This document shows, piece by piece, positions 48,167 through 58,301 of a DNA stretch of 64,000 bases. Made by a program: the position numbers and the translations under genes. Each line of letters opens with the position of its first letter. Positions within the stretch are counted from its first letter, which is position 1. This DNA comes from a bacterium EF100-94H03 bin56. GTDB taxonomy: Bacteria; Pseudomonadota; Alphaproteobacteria; SP197. The DNA lies in assembly GCA_002238685.1 (NCBI GenBank), contig MPMV01000019.1, positions 1 to 64,000 of the forward strand. The letters are read 5' to 3'. The notes beneath the pieces are model-generated. The model did not search any database, was not told where the DNA came from, and was given only the letters and a program-made list of their open reading frames with translations.

Positions 48167-49050
48167 GGCATGCGGCCCAGTGAGGTAATCACCGTTACCC
48201 GCGCGGCCACCATCGCCACCACTGCCGCGACGACGGGAAGCGCACCGAGAAAGAGCCACTCGCCGGTCTCGAGGGAGACCGCCGGCAACAGGGGAGCCTC
48301 GAAACTGCCGGACAGTTCGCGCGTCAGGAACATCATGATGAGGATGGCCAGAACGTTGCCGGGAATGCCTCCCATCAACGCCAGGAAGAGGGACTGGTTC
48401 TGGAACTGGATCGCGATGTAACTGTCCTGGGCTCCGACCTGGTGCAGGGTCTCGATGGTGTCCTGATGAATGGACAGCGCCGTGCGCGTGACGTAGACGA
48501 TCGAGACGACAGAGATGAGCGCAATGATGACCAGCATCAGGGCGGTCACCAGCTGAACGGTACCGACGGTGCTGCGCACGGCGATGAGCCACTGCGGTTC
48601 GACATAGACAGTGACGGCGCCAGCGGTCTCCTCGAGAATCTGCTCGATGATGTCGCTTCTCAGGGATTCGGGCGACAGAGCCTCGACGTCGATCAACACA
48701 GGCAAAGGCAACAGTTCCAGGTCGGGTCTGCCGCCCGTCCACGCCTCGATGGTCGCGAGAATCTCGTCATCCCCGACCACGCGGACCCGGGTGATTCCCG
48801 GCAACTGTGCCAGCACGTCGATGGAAGTGGCCACGGTCTCTTCGCTGGCGCTCTTCCGGGAGATCTCGATGGTGGCGCGATACTGCTGACCGGTGATCTG
48901 CCACCCGTCGGCGACTCCTTCGATGGCCAGCGCCGCACCGAGCACAAGAGTCGACAGGAACACCATGGCCCCGATGATCGTCGGAACAAAGCTGGACGAG
49001 GGATCCGAAGCGAGCGGGACCTCCTGCGGTCGCTGCCTCCACCTCACCAT
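48163..49050 (-). CDS. ftsX: Cell division protein FtsX
   Basis: A 295-residue inner-membrane protein with a short cytoplasmic start, TM1 at about 25-45 and a periplasmic domain about 50-165 (ISRKSASEETVATSIDVLAQ, LPGITRVRVVGDDEILATIE). Three further helices lie at about 170-195, 215-240 and 262-288 with the FtsX-domain loop TIETLHQVGAQDSYIAIQFQ. With FtsE it forms the ABC-type complex that activates peptidoglycan hydrolases at the septum. It overlaps ftsE by 7 bp. Sequence similarity in FtsX is low, so the call rests on topology and linkage. Confidence 0.9.
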   Translation of the reverse strand: MVRWRQRPQEVPLASDPSSSFVPTIIGAMVFLSTLVLGAALAIEGVADGWQITGQQYRATIEISRKSASEETVATSIDVLAQLPGITRVRVVGDDEILATIEAWTGGRPDLELLPLPVLIDVEALSPESLRSDIIEQILEETAGAVTVYVEPQWLIAVRSTVGTVQLVTALMLVIIALISVVSIVYVTRTALSIHQDTIETLHQVGAQDSYIAIQFQNQSLFLALMGGIPGNVLAILIMMFLTRELSGSFEAPLLPAVSLETGEWLFLGALPVVAAVVAMVAARVTVITSLGRMP

Positions 49051-49709
49051 GGGCGGCCCGCTTTCAGGAATCCTTCCTGGAGGTGGAGAACCGGATGGGG
49101 GAACCGCTGCGGAAGCCTGGTGTTGTGGGTGGCGATCACCAGGGTCGTGCCATGGCGATTGAGTTCCATGAAGAGCATCATCAGACGATCGGCCATCGTC
49201 TCGTCAAGATTGCCTGTCGGCTCGTCGGCGAGCAGCACATCCGGCTGGCCGATCACTGCCCTCGCCACGGCCACCCGCTGTTTTTCGCCACCCGACATGA
49301 AAGGCGGCTTCACGCCGGCCATGGTATCGAGACCCACCCATTCCAACAGCTGGTGTACGTGATCGCGCACCATGTCCGGGTCCGTACCGACCAGGCGCAG
49401 TGGCAGCGCAACATTGTCGAATGCCGAGAGATGATCGAGCAGGTTGTAATCCTGAAAAACGACACCGATGCGTCGGCGAAAGCCCGTGAGGGCGCTCCGC
49501 GTTGCCGTCGCCACATCCTGCCCGAACATGGTCAGCAGCCCCCGCGTGGGCCGCCGTCCAAGATAGAGCAGGCTCAGCAGTGAGGTCTTGCCGGCGCCTG
49601 TAGGTCCGACGAGGTAGTGGCCGGATCCCGATTCCAGGGTGAGATCGATGTCATGCAGGACTTCCGGTCCACTGCCATAGCGCAGACCGACGTTTTCAAA
49701 CCGAATCAC
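49044..49709 (-). CDS. ftsE: Cell division ATP-binding protein FtsE
   Basis: A 221-residue ABC ATPase. Walker A is GPTGAGKTS near residue 36, the Q-loop is VVFQDYNLLDHLS near residue 84, the signature is MSGGEKQRVAVARAV near residue 138 and Walker B is VLLADEPTGNLDE near residue 160. The switch His is in TLVIATHNTRLP. The FtsE-like features NYNLL-type Q-loop and GGEKQR are seen. I start it at GTG 49709 (VIRFENVGLRYG) with GGGAAAG upstream, which gives the usual length, rather than at 49766. Confidence 0.93.
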   Translation of the reverse strand: MIRFENVGLRYGSGPEVLHDIDLTLESGSGHYLVGPTGAGKTSLLSLLYLGRRPTRGLLTMFGQDVATATRSALTGFRRRIGVVFQDYNLLDHLSAFDNVALPLRLVGTDPDMVRDHVHQLLEWVGLDTMAGVKPPFMSGGEKQRVAVARAVIGQPDVLLADEPTGNLDETMADRLMMLFMELNRHGTTLVIATHNTRLPQRFPHPVLHLQEGFLKAGRPW

Positions 49710-49805
49710 GTCAACTTTCCCTGCTTCATGCCCGATGAGGAGGCAAGGTCCTCTGGAGACTATCACACAGCCGGAGCCAACGGCATGCCCTGGCCCGAAG
49801 GAGTT

Positions 49806-52208
49806 TCAGAACCGCCTGAGCAGGCGGCGGAGATACTCCTGCTCCTCCTGGGGCCTGTGCTGTTCGGCGGCGCGCCGTTTCAGTTCGTCAAGTATCTGGC
49901 GAACGCGAATGAGGGATCCCTTGTCGGGAATGTTGATATCGTCGGTGGCGGAGCCGATGGAGTTGCCGAGGCTGCGGCCGATCGGGTCCCTGGGCGCCGA
50001 GAAAAATCCCTGGGAGTCACCTGCCACACCTTCCCCGAGGAGATCGAGAATCTGCGCCATCATGTCTCCGGCGCCTTCCTTGAGGAAATCGACGGCCTCC
50101 GTCTGGTGGTCGACCGCATGCCCCGGACGGTTGGCCTTGAGCTGGCGGACGGCACGGCGCATCGAGCGGTTTGCCCGGCTGTAGTGGCGGGGCACGTCGT
50201 AGCCGAACTCTTCCATGCGCTCCATGAAGCTCTCGAGCACGTCCCGCACGCCAGCCTGGCGTTCGGCCTGCGGAGTCGTGTCAACGTCCTCTTCTCCGAC
50301 ATCGCGCAGGATCCTGAAACTCTCGTCAAGCAGTTGCTGCTGTTCGCTGATGATCTGGCGGATGGTCTGGATCATTTCCACGGCTTCGGCAGACGAACTT
50401 CCCGAAAGATCGCTGAGATTGCCCACGGATATGCTTTCCATGATTTCCTGGAGGCGGGTCAGCAGGGTCCGGGCCTGCTGGCGCGAACCGGTACGCACCA
50501 GTTCGGATATCCTGTCCACGAGATCGGTCAGCTCGCGGCTGCCAACCGCCTTCAACGCCTCGGTGGGGTCAAACAGCTCTCCCGGATCCGAACGCAACCT
50601 GTTCGAAAGAGCCCGCATGTAGTCGTCCATGGCGTTGCGCAGTTCTGCGAGCAGGCGCTCGATTTCCGCATCCGACGCGCCATCACTCAGCGCCTCGAGA
50701 ATCTGCTGCTGCAGATCGCGCACCCGCTGTTCGGCAAAGGCCAACGGGCCCTCTTCGATCGCAAGCGCCGTTTCCCACATCAGTCCGATCACGTCATTGC
50801 CTGTCGATTCCCGGTCAGCGCTGTAGTCGAGGCGCAGGGCGCCCGTCACCAGCGCCAGGTGAACGTCGATCTCCGAGAGGTAGGTTTCCGGTTCCCTTGA
50901 CAGGCGGTGCAGCACCGAGGCCGTCTCGCCTGCAAGGTCCCTGTCGACCGCGAAGGCCTTGCGCTGCTTCGCAATCTCGCGTGCCACCGGGTGATGGAAA
51001 AAGCGCTCCGGCAACTCCAGGGCATGAAGGACGCTTGCACTCGTCTGGCCGATCTCGTCCGTGGCGACCAGAACCAGTTCAACCTCGTGACCGGCCCATG
51101 GATGCGCCATCAGGTTATAGAATGCGGGACCCGACACGGTGCGGATTCCCGGCTGCGCCAGTGGCACGGATATCCGCAGCACGTCATCGCCGGCGCCGTC
51201 CGGGCGGCGTATCTCACCGGTGATGGACACGAGGCCGTAGTCGTCGCTGGCTGCGACATCGAGACGCAGCCCCGTTCGCAGTGTCTCGGCGGGCTCCGCC
51301 GTGAGGGCGACCTCGGGCGGTTTGTCGGCGATGAGGGTGATTGTCCGCCCATCCAGCACATTGCCGGACTGGATGATCGAGAACCGTGTGCCGCTGTCGA
51401 GCACATGGGCGATCTGCCAGTTCTCCCCTCCGGCGCCGGTGAAGTCGAACGGCACGTCATCGACCGTCAGCATCGGGGCCCGTGAGCCACCGCGAACCTG
51501 CACCACCAGTTCACTGCCGACGGGAACCGGCACCGGATGGCCCGCTTCGCCCTGCCCAAACCAGATCGGAGCGACGTCGGTGTAGGCCGGAGGCGTGATC
51601 CAGAATGTCGCCTCGCCGGCAGCGCCAGCACCTCCGCTCACCGAGTACCCTGGCTGCAGCAGGGCGGTGAAGTTGGCACGGGCCTGCGACCAGCCGGCAA
51701 TCAACCCCCACACCAGGACCAGCAGGGCAAGATACCTGAGGGCGAAGCGGTCACGCGAGGCCACCGCGCTGAGTGGCCAGCCGACCCGCAGGCGGCGGAC
51801 ACGCCGGGCTTCCCGCGCCCGGTGCATCTCGAACAGCGTCTGGCTTGCCCCGTCCTGGAGATCGCCCGCATAGACATCATCGAGCGCCATCAGCGGTCTG
51901 TGCGGAACACCACTCCCGGTTTCGAGACGGCGTCGCACATGCCCTTCCGCGGGCCAGGCGAATCCCCGGAAATCCCGCCACAGGACAAGAGGTGTGGCAA
52001 CGCCGAAGAAAACGAGGAAGGCGATGTGGAGTATCCCGGGGAGCGATGACACGACTCCGAGCAGGACGAGTCCCAGAAAGAGAACGACGAGGGACGCAGC
52101 GCGCCAGGACCGGATGACGAGATCCTCCCAGACGAGCGCCATGCGGGCCAGGACCAGCCGCCGTGCAATGAAGGCGGGCCCACCCCTGTTGTCAGAGGAC
52201 GGCGTCAT
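49806..52208 (-). CDS. DUF4175 / TIGR02302-type large membrane protein
   Basis: An 800-residue protein. Two hydrophobic segments near the N-terminus (about 36-62, LVVLFLGLVLLGVVSSLPGI onwards) and one at about 155-172 (YLALLVLVWGLIAGWSQA) anchor it. A periplasmic part has beta-rich segments such as DDYGLVSITGEIRRPDG, and the long C-terminal part from about 430 is helical and charged. The opening ARMALVWEDLVIRSWRAAS and the general layout match the TIGR02302/DUF4175 family seen mostly in alphaproteobacteria. Its function is unknown. It shares a 4 bp overlap with the lysA stop upstream and ends just before ftsE. Confidence 0.85.
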   Translation of the reverse strand: MTPSSDNRGGPAFIARRLVLARMALVWEDLVIRSWRAASLVVLFLGLVLLGVVSSLPGILHIAFLVFFGVATPLVLWRDFRGFAWPAEGHVRRRLETGSGVPHRPLMALDDVYAGDLQDGASQTLFEMHRAREARRVRRLRVGWPLSAVASRDRFALRYLALLVLVWGLIAGWSQARANFTALLQPGYSVSGGAGAAGEATFWITPPAYTDVAPIWFGQGEAGHPVPVPVGSELVVQVRGGSRAPMLTVDDVPFDFTGAGGENWQIAHVLDSGTRFSIIQSGNVLDGRTITLIADKPPEVALTAEPAETLRTGLRLDVAASDDYGLVSITGEIRRPDGAGDDVLRISVPLAQPGIRTVSGPAFYNLMAHPWAGHEVELVLVATDEIGQTSASVLHALELPERFFHHPVAREIAKQRKAFAVDRDLAGETASVLHRLSREPETYLSEIDVHLALVTGALRLDYSADRESTGNDVIGLMWETALAIEEGPLAFAEQRVRDLQQQILEALSDGASDAEIERLLAELRNAMDDYMRALSNRLRSDPGELFDPTEALKAVGSRELTDLVDRISELVRTGSRQQARTLLTRLQEIMESISVGNLSDLSGSSSAEAVEMIQTIRQIISEQQQLLDESFRILRDVGEEDVDTTPQAERQAGVRDVLESFMERMEEFGYDVPRHYSRANRSMRRAVRQLKANRPGHAVDHQTEAVDFLKEGAGDMMAQILDLLGEGVAGDSQGFFSAPRDPIGRSLGNSIGSATDDINIPDKGSLIRVRQILDELKRRAAEQHRPQEEQEYLRRLLRRF

Positions 52209-53455
52209 TGCGCCAGCAGGTCCGGAACTGTCTCCAACGCCATCATTTCTTCGTGTCCTGGCCGCCTGCGGACCACGGCATGGCGATCTCCGTCCACCAT
52301 CACCTCCGGTACCAGCAAACGTCCATTGTAACCTGAGGCCATGACGGCGCCATAGGCTCCGGCGTGGCCGATGGCCAGCAGGTCACCGTCTTCGAGAACG
52401 GGCAACAGCACATCGTGGGCCAGCACGTCCCCCGACTCGCAGACCGGCCCTGCCACCACGGATTCGAGGAGGGGTGCTGCCGCCTCGCAGTGCGGCCAGA
52501 CCGGGTGGCGGGCGTCATAGAGTGTCGGTCGCACGAGATCGTTCATGGCTGCATCAACGATGACGATGCGCTTCGATCCGGCCTGCTTGACCGTGTTCAC
52601 CCCGGTCACAAGGACGCCGGCCGACGCGACCAGCCAACGTCCGGGTTCAATGGCAAGTTCCGCGTCCGTCCGGCGGCGGATATCCTCCAGCAGGCGGGCA
52701 TAGCCGTCGAGGTCGATCGCCTCTTCCCCTTCGTGGTAGGCGATGCCCAGTCCCCCGCCAAGATCAAGCGTGGCGACGTCATCGAGTGTGCCGGCCAGGT
52801 CCAGCAGCCTGTCGAAGGCGGTACGGTAGAGTCCGATGTCGTGTATCTGGGAGCCGATATGAACCGCGAGTCCGACGGGCTGGACCAGGGGGTGAGCCAG
52901 GGCCCTTGACCACAAGCGCCGGATGGTTGCCGCGGGAAGGCCGAACTTGTCGGTCTGCCGCCCGGTGGAGATCTTGTCGTGCCCGCCCGCATCGACATCC
53001 GGATTGAACCGGAAGGCCACGGGTGCTTCCTTGTGCAACCCGTCGCAGATCTCGAGGATACGGTCGAATTCACCTTCGCTCTCGACGTTGATCTGCCTGA
53101 CACCGTTCTCCAGGGCGAAGACGATCTCCTCGCGGGACTTGCCAACTCCCGAGAAGACAATCGTCCTCCGGTCAAGTCCCGCGGCAAGGCAGCGGTGTAT
53201 CTCGCCTGCCGAAACGACATCCGCTCCCGCACCCAGGCCGCCGAGGAGATGGATGACCGCGAGATTGCTGTTGGCCTTGACCGCATACAGGACCGATGTG
53301 CCGGTCCCGGCCATCACATCCCTGAGATGAAGGAAGCGGTCACGCAGCGCCGTCGCGCTGTAACAGTAGAAGGGTGTTCCGATCTCGCGCGCAATGGTCG
53401 CGAGATCCACGTCCTCCACGTGCAACCGCCCGTTGCGGTAGGCAAAGGCGTTCAA
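52205..53455 (-). CDS. lysA: Diaminopimelate decarboxylase
   Basis: A 416-residue fold-III PLP enzyme. The Schiff-base lysine is in VLYAVKANSNLAVIHLL near residue 55. HDKISTGRQTDKFGLP, VGLAVHIGSQI near residue 190, the glycine loop LDLGGGLGIAYHEGE near residue 230, AIEPGRWLVASAG near residue 272 and GPVCESGDVLAHD near residue 340 follow. It makes L-lysine from meso-diaminopimelate. The best start is a TTG at 53455 that overlaps the stop of the small lipoprotein gene by 4 bp (TTGA). The protein then opens [16 protein letters not shown], exactly as in relatives. The longer frame to 53830 covers argH antisense or alternate-frame sequence and is rejected. Confidence 0.94.
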   Translation of the reverse strand: MNAFAYRNGRLHVEDVDLATIAREIGTPFYCYSATALRDRFLHLRDVMAGTGTSVLYAVKANSNLAVIHLLGGLGAGADVVSAGEIHRCLAAGLDRRTIVFSGVGKSREEIVFALENGVRQINVESEGEFDRILEICDGLHKEAPVAFRFNPDVDAGGHDKISTGRQTDKFGLPAATIRRLWSRALAHPLVQPVGLAVHIGSQIHDIGLYRTAFDRLLDLAGTLDDVATLDLGGGLGIAYHEGEEAIDLDGYARLLEDIRRRTDAELAIEPGRWLVASAGVLVTGVNTVKQAGSKRIVIVDAAMNDLVRPTLYDARHPVWPHCEAAAPLLESVVAGPVCESGDVLAHDVLLPVLEDGDLLAIGHAGAYGAVMASGYNGRLLVPEVMVDGDRHAVVRRRPGHEEMMALETVPDLLAQ

Positions 53456-53562
53456 CTGTCGTCCGACTCCGCGTCCGTACCGGGACGTGTCGGATCCCCC
53501 TTGCGTCCGCATGCGGCCGCAAGGGCTGCAAGCACCAGCATCAGGGTGCTGCGTCTGGTCAT
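53452..53562 (-). CDS. 36-residue lipoprotein, LptM-like
   Basis: A very short gene between argH and lysA. It reads [20 protein letters not shown], then [16 protein letters not shown], then a stop. The N-terminus is a lipoprotein signal peptide with lipobox LAAAC. After the cysteine, GRKGDPTRP resembles the CGxKGPLYLP segment of LptM (YifL) lipoproteins, which also lie beside lysA/dapF and assist LptD maturation in E. coli. GGAGG sits 10 bp before the ATG. Its start overlaps the argH stop and its stop overlaps the lysA start, both by 4 bp, so the arrangement is deliberate. Too short for ordinary gene callers. Confidence 0.88.
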   Translation of the reverse strand: MTRRSTLMLVLAALAAACGRKGDPTRPGTDAESDDS

Positions 53563-54956
53563 GCAAGATACCTCCTGCGGGCTTCCTCTGCCGCCTCAGC
53601 CACCCGTTGTGGCGCCGTACCGCCCGGACTCGCACGACTGGCGACCGAAGCATCGATCGTGAGAACCTGGCGCACCGAGGCGTCGAGACGGTCGTCCACC
53701 CGACGCATCGCGTCAAGCGGCAACGACGCCAGATCACACCCCTTCTCCTCGGCAAGCGCCACGAGACGGCCGGTGGTGTGATGGGCTTCCCGGAACGCAA
53801 GTCCCTTCTCGCGAACCAGCCAGTCCGCAAGATCGGTCGCGGTCACGAAACCGTCATCCGTGCGTGCCCGCATGGCCTGCGTGTCGACGGTCATGCCGCC
53901 TATCATTGCCGCTGTTGCCGGAATCACCAGCATCAGCGTCGCGGCGGCATCGAAGAGCGGTTCCTTGTCTTCCTGCATGTCCTTGCCGTAGGTCATCGGC
54001 AGGCCCTTGAGCACGGTCAGGAGCGACACCAGCGCGCCGGTCAGGCGTCCGGCCTTGCCGCGCACCAGTTCGGCGGCATCAGCATTGCGTTTCTGGGGCA
54101 TGATCGACGAGCCCGTGGTCAGACTGTCGGGCAGGCGCACGAATCCGAAGGTCGGACTGGTCCACAGGACGAGTTCTTCCGCCAGGCGCGACAGGTGCAC
54201 GCCGATGATGGCGCCGGCGGCCAGAAACTCCAGGCAGAAGTCCCGGTCCGACACCGCATCCATGGAGTTGGCCGCCGGCCGGTCGAAACCCAGCGAGGCG
54301 GCGGTCGCCTCGCGGTCCACCGGAAACGATGTCCCGGCCAGTGCCGCAGCCCCCAGGGGTGATTCGTTCATTCTGCGCCGGCAGTCCTTCAGTCTGCCGC
54401 GGTCCCGGCCGAACATCTCGACATAAGCCAGCATGTGATGACCGAAGGTGACGGGCTGGGCCGGCTGCAGGTGTGTCATTCCCGGCATGACCGACGCGGC
54501 ATGCCGTTCCGCCTGGACAATCAGCGACTCCTGGAGACGGGTGAGTGCGTCATCGAGATGATCGAGGTGATCGCGCAACCACAGGCGCAAGTCCGTCGCC
54601 ACCTGATCGTTGCGTGAACGCGCGGTGTGCAGACGCCGGGCCGGCTCACCGATGAGCTCGGCAAGACGTGCCTCGATGTTCATGTGGACATCTTCCAGCG
54701 CCGGATCCCAGGTCATCGTTCCCTCCTCGATCTCGCGGGCAATGCGATCGAGGCCCTCCTGGATGGCATCGTTGTCGGCGACCGAGAGGATGCCCGTGGC
54801 CGCCAGCATGGACGCATGGGCCCTGGACCCGGCGATGTCGTAGGGCGCCAGCTGGCGGTCGAAGTCCACCGAGGCGTTGATCCGCTCCATGATGGCGGAC
54901 GGCTCCTCGCGGAAGCGCCCGCCCCGGACAGGGTTGGGGTTGTTCGTTGCTGACAT
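53559..54956 (-). CDS. argH: Argininosuccinate lyase
   Basis: A 465-residue member of the fumarase/aspartase superfamily. It opens [20 protein letters not shown]. The [20 protein letters not shown] block is near residue 108, [20 protein letters not shown] with the catalytic His near residue 155, and the signature [20 protein letters not shown] near residue 275 with the catalytic Ser loop. It splits argininosuccinate to arginine and fumarate. The start at 54956 gives the standard N-terminus, and frames reaching 55166 or 56412 in this or other registers are not supported. It is followed without gap by the lipoprotein and lysA genes. Confidence 0.96.
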   Translation of the reverse strand: MSATNNPNPVRGGRFREEPSAIMERINASVDFDRQLAPYDIAGSRAHASMLAATGILSVADNDAIQEGLDRIAREIEEGTMTWDPALEDVHMNIEARLAELIGEPARRLHTARSRNDQVATDLRLWLRDHLDHLDDALTRLQESLIVQAERHAASVMPGMTHLQPAQPVTFGHHMLAYVEMFGRDRGRLKDCRRRMNESPLGAAALAGTSFPVDREATAASLGFDRPAANSMDAVSDRDFCLEFLAAGAIIGVHLSRLAEELVLWTSPTFGFVRLPDSLTTGSSIMPQKRNADAAELVRGKAGRLTGALVSLLTVLKGLPMTYGKDMQEDKEPLFDAAATLMLVIPATAAMIGGMTVDTQAMRARTDDGFVTATDLADWLVREKGLAFREAHHTTGRLVALAEEKGCDLASLPLDAMRRVDDRLDASVRQVLTIDASVASRASPGGTAPQRVAEAAEEARRRYLA

Positions 54957-55164
54957 GCCGATCAGGCGCCGGAGCGGATTGTCGATGCTGGTACCGGTCC
55001 GCGGGCTCATGCCCACGGGCCGGAACGCGACGCGGAGTGTAGCGGGCGCCGGCAACCGTGTCCAAGGCGCCGCCGCCGAGCGGTGACGGTTGCAAACGTG
55101 GCGTTTCCGCTTCAACCGGGTATTCTCCGCACCTCCTCGATACCGCGATGGCGACCCCCTTGAC

Positions 55165-56397
55165 ATGACTGCCCCCGAGGCGCCGGCCCGCGGCCTTCTG
55201 TTCCTGGCGGGCCGCGTCTTTCTTCCCTTCGCAGCGGGTTACTTCCTCTCCTATCTCTTCCGGACCGTGAACGCCGTTCTCGGACCGGTTCTCGGCGAGG
55301 AACTGGCCATGGATGCCGCCGCCGTCGGCCTGATGACCAGTGCCTTCTTCCTTGCCTTTGCCGGTATCCAGATACCTCTCGGCATGGCGCTCGACAGGTT
55401 CGGACCCAGGCGCACGCATGCGGTACTGCTTGTCATCGCCGCAGCGGGTGCGGTTCTGTTCAGCCAGGGTGACGGCACCCCCGTCCTCACCCTGGCGCGC
55501 GCCATCATCGGCATAGGCATGGCCGGAGGCCTCCTGGCCGCCATGAAGATGTTTGCACTGTGGTTTCCGGGACAAAAGCTGCCTCTGATCAACGGTCTGG
55601 TTTTGGCCGCGGGCGGAGCGGGGGCCATGGCCGCATCCGCTCCGGTTCACGCCATGATTGCGCTCATCGGCTGGCGGCACCTGTTTCTCGTGCTTGCTGC
55701 CGTAACCCTGCTGGTGGCAGTGCTCATCCACGTCGTGGTGCCGGAACGCCGGACGACCGGCGCGCCGGTGACATTCGCCGATCAGTTCAAGGGGCTGGGA
55801 CTCATCCTGCGTTCTCCTGCCTTCCAGGCCGCGGCACCTCTGGTGATGACGACACAGGCGGCATGGCTCTCCACCCAGGCACTGTGGTTCGGACCATGGC
55901 TGCGCGACATGGCCGGCCTTGACGCCGGCAATGCGGCCGAGGCCCTCTTCATCGGCGGCCTGGCCATGATCGCGGGGTATGCCTTCCTCGGCTGGCTTGC
56001 CGAACGGCTGAGCCGGTTCGGTATCCCGGTCTCCTTCGTCGCGGTCCCGGTCACACTGGTGTTCATTGCCGTACAGGCGTTGCTGGCACTGGGCAGCGAA
56101 CTGCCTGCATGGGTGCTGACGGCGGCGTTCTCGGCGACCGGGGGTGCGATCATCATCTTCTATGCCGACATGACCCAGAGATTCCCGGTGGCCATGGCCG
56201 GCAGGGTCAACACCACGCTCGCCCTCTACGCCTTCTCCCTCGGCGGCGTTCTCCAGATCCTTTTCGGCCTCGTGCTCGATCTCTTCCCTGCGGCGGGAGG
56301 CGGCTATTCGCCTTCGGGCTACCTCGCCGCCTTCGGCGGCTGGGTGCTGGTCCAGATCGCCTGCTTCATCTGGTATCTCGCCCGCCGCCACAACTGA
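55165..56397 (+). CDS. MFS permease (NNP/oxalate-formate-like)
   Basis: A 410-residue major facilitator with 12 hydrophobic segments. Motif A is recognisable in [20 protein letters not shown] near residue 74, and the central loop at about 185-205 separates the halves. [20 protein letters not shown] near residue 112 and [20 protein letters not shown] near residue 133 are typical of 12-helix anion-type transporters. The substrate cannot be told. The start at 55165 ([11 protein letters not shown]) gives a short cytoplasmic N-terminus. It is divergent from argH and convergent with the second Ldh2-type gene. Confidence 0.87.
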   Translation: MTAPEAPARGLLFLAGRVFLPFAAGYFLSYLFRTVNAVLGPVLGEELAMDAAAVGLMTSAFFLAFAGIQIPLGMALDRFGPRRTHAVLLVIAAAGAVLFSQGDGTPVLTLARAIIGIGMAGGLLAAMKMFALWFPGQKLPLINGLVLAAGGAGAMAASAPVHAMIALIGWRHLFLVLAAVTLLVAVLIHVVVPERRTTGAPVTFADQFKGLGLILRSPAFQAAAPLVMTTQAAWLSTQALWFGPWLRDMAGLDAGNAAEALFIGGLAMIAGYAFLGWLAERLSRFGIPVSFVAVPVTLVFIAVQALLALGSELPAWVLTAAFSATGGAIIIFYADMTQRFPVAMAGRVNTTLALYAFSLGGVLQILFGLVLDLFPAAGGGYSPSGYLAAFGGWVLVQIACFIWYLARRHN

Positions 56398-56529
56398 ACC
56401 CTCCCGGGACAAGCGTGCTGGACGACAGTGCGACAGTGCGAAATGCGGCGGACCCCAATGTCCGCGCAGAAAGTCCGGTTTCGTGCTTCTTCGGATTTGG
56501 CGGGGCGACGCGTGGGCGACGGCCTTTCG

Positions 56530-57537
56530 CTATGTCCAGTCGTCGACCCTTTCCACAACGGCCGGATCGACCGTCACGCCTTGTGTGGAGGCGCGCCGGT
56601 TGGCCTCCGCCCGACCATCGCCGGGGATCCGTGCGCCAGGTTGAGCACGCAACTCTTCGACGAGCACGCCGAGCCGTTCGTTGAACAAGCCGTGGGAGGT
56701 GGCAGCAGGGTCGAGCGCGAGGAAGAACTGTCCGGTATTGGGCGGACCACCGAGCGGGCCCGAGAACGGGCTGGCGTTCACGCCCAAGGTGGCGCCCGTC
56801 ATCGCCGCGGCCATGATTTCGACCAACAAGGCCACGCCGACACCCTTGTAGCCGCCGACAGGGGCCATCGAACCCTTGAGCGCGATGTCCGGATCCGTCG
56901 TTGGCCTGCCGTCGGGGCCGAGCGCCCACCCCGCCGGAATCGGCGTACCCTCGCGGGCGCGCTTCATGACCTCGCTCTTTGCGACGACGCTGGCGCTCTG
57001 GTCGATCAGGATCGCGGTGCCACCCGCGCCATCCGGCGCGGCCAGAGAGAACGGATTGGTGCCGACGATCGCCCGCGACCCGCCGACCGGTGCGATCGAG
57101 GCCGGTGCGTTGGTGAAGCCGATCGCCAGCAAACCCGCTTGCGCAATCCGGCGGGTGTGATAGCCAAGCACACCGCAATTGTATGAGTTCCGCACGGCCA
57201 GCGCCGCGATGCCTTGCGCGCGTGCAGTGGGAATCAGCGCCTCGAAACCGAGATCGATGGCCGGGTGGGCAAAGCCGCTTCTGGCATCGACCGCCACCAC
57301 CGACGGGTACGGGCACGAGAGTTCGGGCTCGGCATGGCCGTCAACCTTGCCGCAGCGAACGTGCTCGCAATAGATCGGAATGTAGGCGAGACCGTGGCTG
57401 GAGATACCGTCGCCCTCGGTCGCCGCAGTCGCACGCGCGAGCGCCCTGGCATTGGCGTCGGATGTCCCTGCAGCCGTCAGGGCCCGATAGGCGAGCTCCT
57501 CAATCTGCTCGAGAGTCATGACATTCGACTCGTTCAT
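56530..57537 (-). CDS. Malate/L-lactate dehydrogenase family (Ldh2) oxidoreductase, second copy
   Basis: A 335-residue LDH2/MDH2-type NAD(P)-dependent dehydrogenase. ATEGDGISSHGLAYIPIYCE holds the catalytic His region near residue 48, AVRNSYNCGVLGYHTRRIA near residue 114, IVGTNPFSLAAPDGAGG near residue 157 and GSMAPVGGYKGVGVALLVEI near residue 222. AGGAG precedes the ATG at 57537, so the longer frame to 57810 is not needed. It differs clearly from the paralogue at 41627 and is not a recent duplicate. Substrate is unknown. Delta1-piperideine-2-carboxylate, ureidoglycolate and sulfolactate are among family options. Confidence 0.9.
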   Translation of the reverse strand: MNESNVMTLEQIEELAYRALTAAGTSDANARALARATAATEGDGISSHGLAYIPIYCEHVRCGKVDGHAEPELSCPYPSVVAVDARSGFAHPAIDLGFEALIPTARAQGIAALAVRNSYNCGVLGYHTRRIAQAGLLAIGFTNAPASIAPVGGSRAIVGTNPFSLAAPDGAGGTAILIDQSASVVAKSEVMKRAREGTPIPAGWALGPDGRPTTDPDIALKGSMAPVGGYKGVGVALLVEIMAAAMTGATLGVNASPFSGPLGGPPNTGQFFLALDPAATSHGLFNERLGVLVEELRAQPGARIPGDGRAEANRRASTQGVTVDPAVVERVDDWT

Positions 57538-58301
57538 GGGCTGCGTTCTCCTGTCAGTTGCTGTCCACCATATCGGCACCTGCTCCGGCGAGGCGCAAGA
57601 GCTCTGAGGCAGGAGCGCAGGTGCGACTCTCGAAGACGGAGGGTCGACTCCACGTATTGCCGGCGGCGACACCGTCCGCGAAGTCCGGTGCCGGAGCAGT
57701 CTCCATCCGCCAGCAACGGATGGCGTTTCATGCCGTGAGGTCCGTCCCCACCCATCGATATGGAGGTTTTCCGCATCGACTGCAATTTCGAGAGCCCGCC
57801 AGGACAACAAGACGGTGGTTGTTCACCTTCCGGCTGCCGCCCTCGGTGGTTGGGTGCCGGCCCGGTTCGCCTGTTTCCTCCGGCAACTCGTCCGCTGACG
57901 CCAGATCCCGACTGCATGACACAGGTTCACGACAACGCAGTGGCGATCCGATTCCCGGATCTGGCACAGCAGTTTCAGCGCCTTTCAAACGGTCACAACA
58001 GGAACGCCATCAACGTTCCGAAACGCAAACATGTGCTTCTTGTCTCCAGAGACGTTCAGGTCGACATCACCAACGATGGCGGCGGCCCGTATCGGATTGT
58101 CCCATGGGGTCCGGAGAGTGAGGGCGCTTCCGGAAGTTCACGAAGGATGACAGTGCGCGGCCCCTCGAGGCGCCAGGACCGCACTCCGGAAGTCGTTTCC
58201 GCATTGTGTTTCGACCGCTCACGACCAAGCACCGCAATGAGGGGCCGACGATCGGGGTCAAGGGTGGCGCGACGAAGCGTCCGTAGACACCGAAAAAGTT
58301 G
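57538..58301. other. 764 bp stretch with no assignable gene
   Basis: The longest non-coding stretch in the window. Frames on both strands are open for up to about 180 codons but lack family likeness and good upstream sites. One plus-strand frame from ATG 57917 (for example NVPKRKHVLLVSRDVQVDIT) looks more protein-like for about 65 residues and then degrades. It may be debris of a lost gene. No tRNA, IS end or strong hairpin was seen. Confidence 0.5.

Noticed and set aside
54957-56412. Minus-strand 588-codon frame over the MFS gene and the argH start
   Set aside because: It is in a different register from argH and opposite a clear 12-helix transporter.
57558-58121. Plus-strand 187-codon frame as a gene
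   Set aside because: Ser/Arg-rich composition, no family likeness, no upstream site. Treated as part of the unassigned region.
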